Shown: in pieces, positions 5,151 to 5,545 of the stretch
How positions within the stretch are numbered: the first letter of the stretch is position 1
How the letters are laid out: each line of letters opens with the position of its first letter
Assembly: GCA_003575245.1 (NCBI GenBank)
Contig: NMQN01000722.1
Coordinates: forward strand, 1-5,545
DNA length: 5,545 bases
Direction of reading: 5' to 3'
From: Candidatus Atribacteria bacterium 1244-E10-H5-B2
GTDB lineage: Bacteria; Atribacterota; JS1; SB-45; 34-128
Program-made: the position numbers and the translations under genes
The notes under the pieces: model-generated
The model's database searches: none
The model's input: only the letters and a program-made list of their open reading frames with translations
Told to the model about the DNA's origin: nothing

Positions 5151-5545
5151 ATGCAAAAGAATAATCTTTATTACCAAAGTACCCGGGGGGACAAAAAGAG
5201 AGTCTTATCCGCAGAGGCAATTATTAAAGGCATTGCCCATGATGGGGGATTGTTTGTTCCCGAGGCCATTCCCCAGATAAATAAGGATTTATATAAATTA
5301 ATAAGTATTGATTATAAAGAATTAGCCTTTTTGATAATGAAGGAATTTTTAACTGATTACCCTCAAGATGAGTTAAAAAATTGTATCAACAAAGCTTACG
5401 ATAGTAAGTTTGATACCGAGATTATTGCTCCTTTAAGCAAAAAGACGGGAGCATATTTTTTAGAACTTTATCATGGTCCGACCCTGGCTTTTAAAGATAT
5501 GGCCTTATCCCTACTCCCGCATCTTTTAAAAAAAGCTGCCCGAAA
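5151..5545 (+). CDS. thrC: Threonine synthase, N-terminal part (3' end outside window)
   Basis: The first 131 residues of threonine synthase, the PLP-dependent cytoplasmic enzyme that converts O-phosphohomoserine and water to threonine and phosphate, the last step of threonine synthesis. The N-terminus YYQSTRG (7-13) and AIIKGIAHDGGLFVPE (23-38) are typical of the form with an N-terminal threonine-synthase domain. ELYHGPTLAFKDMAL (105-119) is the cofactor-binding segment, with K115 expected to hold PLP as a Schiff base. The frame is open to the window edge, so the larger part of the protein lies to the right. No hom or thrB gene is visible on the left; whether others lie to the right cannot be seen. 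The call rests on strong motifs. Confidence 0.93.
   Translation, partial: MQKNNLYYQSTRGDKKRVLSAEAIIKGIAHDGGLFVPEAIPQINKDLYKLISIDYKELAFLIMKEFLTDYPQDELKNCINKAYDSKFDTEIIAPLSKKTGAYFLELYHGPTLAFKDMALSLLPHLLKKAAR

Overview
The window is about 5.5 kb of AT-rich bacterial-type DNA. It holds a tandem array of three membrane-protein genes, one HD-domain phosphohydrolase gene, a repeat-rich intergenic zone, and the start of a threonine synthase gene. All genes read on the + strand, with Shine-Dalgarno sites and GTG or ATG starts. The low GC, the archaea/thermophile-like DUF401 transporters, and the decayed palindromes and micro-repeats between genes suggest an uncultured anaerobic lineage (for example Atribacterota- or Omnitrophota-like, or a deep Firmicutes relative). 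That placement is an impression, not a result.

Region 1 (1-3503) contains three consecutive DUF401-family integral membrane proteins of about 406 residues on a strict 1,285-bp period (1,221-bp gene plus 64-bp spacer). Copy 1 is cut by the left edge and lacks about 96 residues. Its visible part is about 65% identical in protein to copies 2 and 3 (about 201 of 310 positions, counted by eye). Copies 2 and 3 differ at only four bases, all in the last 81 bp of the gene. Copy 1 carries two short tracts that are 95-97% identical in DNA to copy 2, against about 72% in the stretch beside one of them. This is the pattern of unequal crossing-over and gene conversion.

Region 2 (3504-3823) is a gene-free, AT-rich spacer with a possible promoter and the left arm of an imperfect inverted repeat. 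Region 3 (3824-4627) encodes a 267-residue HD-superfamily hydrolase. The repeat's other arm lies just after it, so the gene sits inside a composite inverted repeat.

Region 4 (4628-5150) has no gene. It is a patchwork of the right repeat arm, three small hairpin palindromes, a third partial copy of the arm sequence, and an 8-bp-period micro-repeat. Region 5 (5151-5545) is the 5' part of thrC.

The genes do not form an obvious pathway. The DUF401 copies are probably co-transcribed and may raise transporter dosage or provide variants. The HD gene and thrC look like separate transcription units. The most notable features are the duplication and conversion history of the DUF401 array and the repeat architecture around the HD gene; I see no clear defence, CRISPR or mobile-element system.
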